Source: Ruminococcus sp. UBA4350 (GTDB lineage Bacteria; Bacillota; Clostridia; Oscillospirales; Ruminococcaceae). Taken from it: a stretch of DNA of 7,233 bases. The position numbers and the translations under genes are program-made. A model generated the notes under the pieces. It had not been told where the DNA came from and made no database searches. It saw nothing but the letters and a program-made list of their open reading frames with translations. The stretch covers positions 1 through 7,233 of the forward strand of contig DGSY01000026.1 of assembly GCA_002394125.1 (NCBI GenBank). Reading direction: 5' to 3'. Shown here one piece after another: positions 5,924 to 7,233 of this stretch; the first letter of the stretch is position 1, and every line of letters begins with the position of its first letter.

Positions 5924-6989
5924 ATGGATCCTTGTCGGAACAATGACAGCCGTCCTTATGGCAATACTGGGCATACTTGTATTCAATTTTAGCTGGCTGC
6001 GGATCGAGCGCGGCGGATTCTCCAAAGAGGAAGCCGCGCTGCGCTATCCCTATCAGCAGCTGACGAAGCGTGAGCAGGCGCTCTACCGGACGCTCTGTGC
6101 CGGCATCGAAAACTATGAGGAAACGATCCGTCTGCCGGATCTTTACAGCGGCGCCGAATATGACCGTGTGTTTCTCATGGTCTGTATGCAGGAGCCGCAG
6201 TTTTTTTATATGGATACGGTGTATGAGACCGGAGAACAGATCAATGTTGTAAAAATGCATTATGATATACCGCAGGAGGAGATCGCGGGGATGCGCGCGC
6301 AGATGGATATTGCAGCCGACCGGATTCTCTCCGCGGCAAATGGTGCATCATCGGAATTTCAGAAACTGCTGCGGATTCATGACGGCATCGCGGCCTGCTG
6401 CGAGTACAGCAGCGGAGACTATCAGGATGAGGCATACGGCTGTCTGGTGGACGGACAGGCGAAATGCGAGGGCTATGCAAAGGCATTTCTGTATGTGTGC
6501 CGCCGCGCCGGTATCAGTGCAATGAATGTGCCGGGGAAGATCGGCAAGGACGAGAACCATGTCTGGAACATCGTAGAGATGGACGGAAAGTACTATAATA
6601 TGGATGTGACATGGGACGACGACGCGCAGTACCGCGGTCTGCCTGCGCATATCTGCTTCGCGCAGCCAGACACGCTGTTCAGGGACCACAGGGCGGATCA
6701 GACCGCTTACACACCGCCGGCCTGCACGGATGACAGATATAACTATTATAATATGTTCCGTCTGACCGTGAATCAGGCATCGGAGCTGCCGGGGAAGATA
6801 GAGGGCTGGCTGGATGATCCGGCACTGCTCGAGTTTCAGTTTGCTGATAAGAGCGTATATAATGAAGCTGCCGATCTGCTCGCGAACAAGCAGGACGTGC
6901 GGAATGCTGTTCAAAAGATCAGCGGAGCGGTCAATTTCAGGGCGATCGCGGATGAAGCGCGCAATGCAATCGTGATTTTGCCCTCGTGA
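5907..6989 (+). CDS. Membrane-anchored transglutaminase-like protein
   Basis: The 360-residue protein has a transglutaminase-like (papain-fold) domain with all three expected catalytic residues: Cys187 in GQAKCEGYAKAF, His218 in ENHVWN and Asp233 in YYNMDVTWDD. The domain spans roughly residues 150-265. Before it, residues 7-29 form one hydrophobic segment preceded by basic residues (RSK), with no lipobox and no clear signal peptidase site. I infer a type II anchor with the catalytic domain outside the cell. Residues 40-145 and the last 95 match nothing I recognise. Bacterial members act as proteases, transglutaminases or peptidoglycan-related enzymes; the substrate here is unknown. The ATG at 5907 is chosen because AGGAGGAG at 5892-5899 precedes it and the membrane anchor begins there; an upstream in-frame ATG at 5754 would add 51 arginine-rich residues encoded inside the CNNM gene. 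It overlaps that gene by 17 bases, indicating coupled translation. Confidence 0.85.
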   Translation: MGQRSKWILVGTMTAVLMAILGILVFNFSWLRIERGGFSKEEAALRYPYQQLTKREQALYRTLCAGIENYEETIRLPDLYSGAEYDRVFLMVCMQEPQFFYMDTVYETGEQINVVKMHYDIPQEEIAGMRAQMDIAADRILSAANGASSEFQKLLRIHDGIAACCEYSSGDYQDEAYGCLVDGQAKCEGYAKAFLYVCRRAGISAMNVPGKIGKDENHVWNIVEMDGKYYNMDVTWDDDAQYRGLPAHICFAQPDTLFRDHRADQTAYTPPACTDDRYNYYNMFRLTVNQASELPGKIEGWLDDPALLEFQFADKSVYNEAADLLANKQDVRNAVQKISGAVNFRAIADEARNAIVILPS

Positions 6990-7042
6990 AAGGGCGATGA
7001 TAGACGGATTCTTATGCAAAAAGCAGAAAGGAAAAAATGGGG

Positions 7043-7071
7043 TTGACAAAAGGGATAAAATGTGGTATTAT
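7043..7071 (+). promoter_or_regulatory. rRNA operon promoter P1
   Basis: A perfect -35 box TTGACA (7043-7048), a 17-base spacer and the -10 box TATTAT (7066-7071) form a strong sigma-A promoter. TATAAT also occurs at 7069-7074 but with a 20-base spacer. Transcription should start near 7078. GGGG precedes the -35 box, and A-runs at 7018-7022 and 7032-7037 could act as an UP element. It is the upstream member of a promoter pair 106 bases apart. Confidence 0.88.
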
Positions 7072-7110
7072 AATCAAGTCGCCGCGAGGCAGACAGGCCG
7101 CTAGAGAGCG

Positions 7111-7144
7111 AAAAACCTCAAAAAACCTGAAAAAGTTTTGAAAA
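7111..7144 (+). promoter_or_regulatory. Helically phased A-tracts (UP-element-like) before P2
   Basis: Four A-runs, at 7111-7115, 7120-7125, 7130-7134 and 7141-7144, have centres about 10 bases apart, i.e. one helical turn, and end just upstream of the P2 -35 box. Phased A-tracts bend DNA, and A-rich sequence in this position binds the RNA polymerase alpha C-terminal domain in known rRNA promoters. Activity here is inferred. Confidence 0.6.
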
Positions 7145-7148
7145 GGGG

Positions 7149-7177
7149 TTGACAAACGCTTGAAAATGTGGTATAAT
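7149..7177 (+). promoter_or_regulatory. rRNA operon promoter P2, full consensus
   Basis: TTGACA (7149-7154) and TATAAT (7172-7177) are separated by exactly 17 bases, a full consensus sigma-A promoter. Start near 7184. It shares GGGGTTGACAAA and AAAATGTGGTAT with P1 at the same internal spacing. The strength, the tandem arrangement and the leader that follows identify it as an rRNA promoter, although the 16S gene itself is outside the window. Confidence 0.92.
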
Positions 7178-7183
7178 AAATAA

Positions 7184-7233
7184 GCTGTCACCGAGAAGGA
7201 GACAGCGGCTCGGCACCTTGAAAATTGAACAAT
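7184..7233 (+). other. 5' leader of an rRNA operon with boxA-like sequence (cut by window end)
   Basis: Downstream of P2, GCTGTC (7184-7189) pairs with GACAGC (7201-7206). The loop bases CCGAG (7191-7195) can pair with CTCGG (7209-7213), so a pseudoknot or two alternative stems are possible. Then comes CCTTGAAAATTGAACAA (7216-7232), closely like the TTGAAAACTGAAC-type boxA sequences that precede 16S genes in Firmicutes and that bind the Nus antitermination factors. The 16S rRNA gene should begin a short distance to the right; no 16S sequence is present here. Confidence 0.8.

Noticed and set aside
6978..6997. Hairpin TTGCCCT/AGGGCGA over the stop codon of the transglutaminase-like gene as a terminator
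   Set aside because: Short stem with a wobble pair and no T-run after it; not enough to call a terminator.

Overview
The window reads as chromosomal, core-genome DNA from a Gram-positive, moderately GC-rich Clostridia-type bacterium. A Ruminococcus-like or related Oscillospirales genome would fit, but the placement is inference. The evidence is the GatCAB tRNA amidotransferase set, strong AGGAGG-type ribosome binding sites, tightly packed or overlapping genes all on the + strand, and a double consensus TTGACA/TATAAT promoter followed by a Firmicutes-type rRNA leader.

Layout. 77-1818 holds gatC and gatA. 1802-2800 holds two genes that are not part of the amidotransferase: a 93-residue two-helix membrane protein overlapping the end of gatA, and a 207-residue SIMPL-domain (DUF541-like) protein with no signal peptide. 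2882-4279 is gatB, so gatCA and gatB are separated by an insertion of about 1 kb. 4280-4591 is a 312-base non-coding stretch containing two head-to-tail copies of a ~95-base element. Their predicted hairpins are kept by paired base changes. A perfect 20-base tandem duplication follows, each copy able to fold as a hairpin. 4592-5923 encodes a CNNM/HlyC-type membrane protein (DUF21, two CBS domains, CorC/HlyC domain). It overlaps a membrane-anchored transglutaminase-like protein at 5907-6989. 6990-7233 is the control region of an rRNA operon whose 16S gene lies beyond the right edge: two duplicated strong promoters, phased A-tracts and a leader with a boxA-like sequence.

How the parts work together. 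GatC, GatA and GatB form the enzyme that amidates Glu-tRNA(Gln), and possibly Asp-tRNA(Asn). The CNNM protein and the transglutaminase-like protein are translationally linked by a 17-base overlap and both act at the membrane, but nothing in the sequence shows their shared role. The most interesting object is the tandem structured element at 4285-4480. It lies in the presumed 5' leader of the CNNM gene, or in the 3' region of gatB, and I do not recognise it as any known RNA family.
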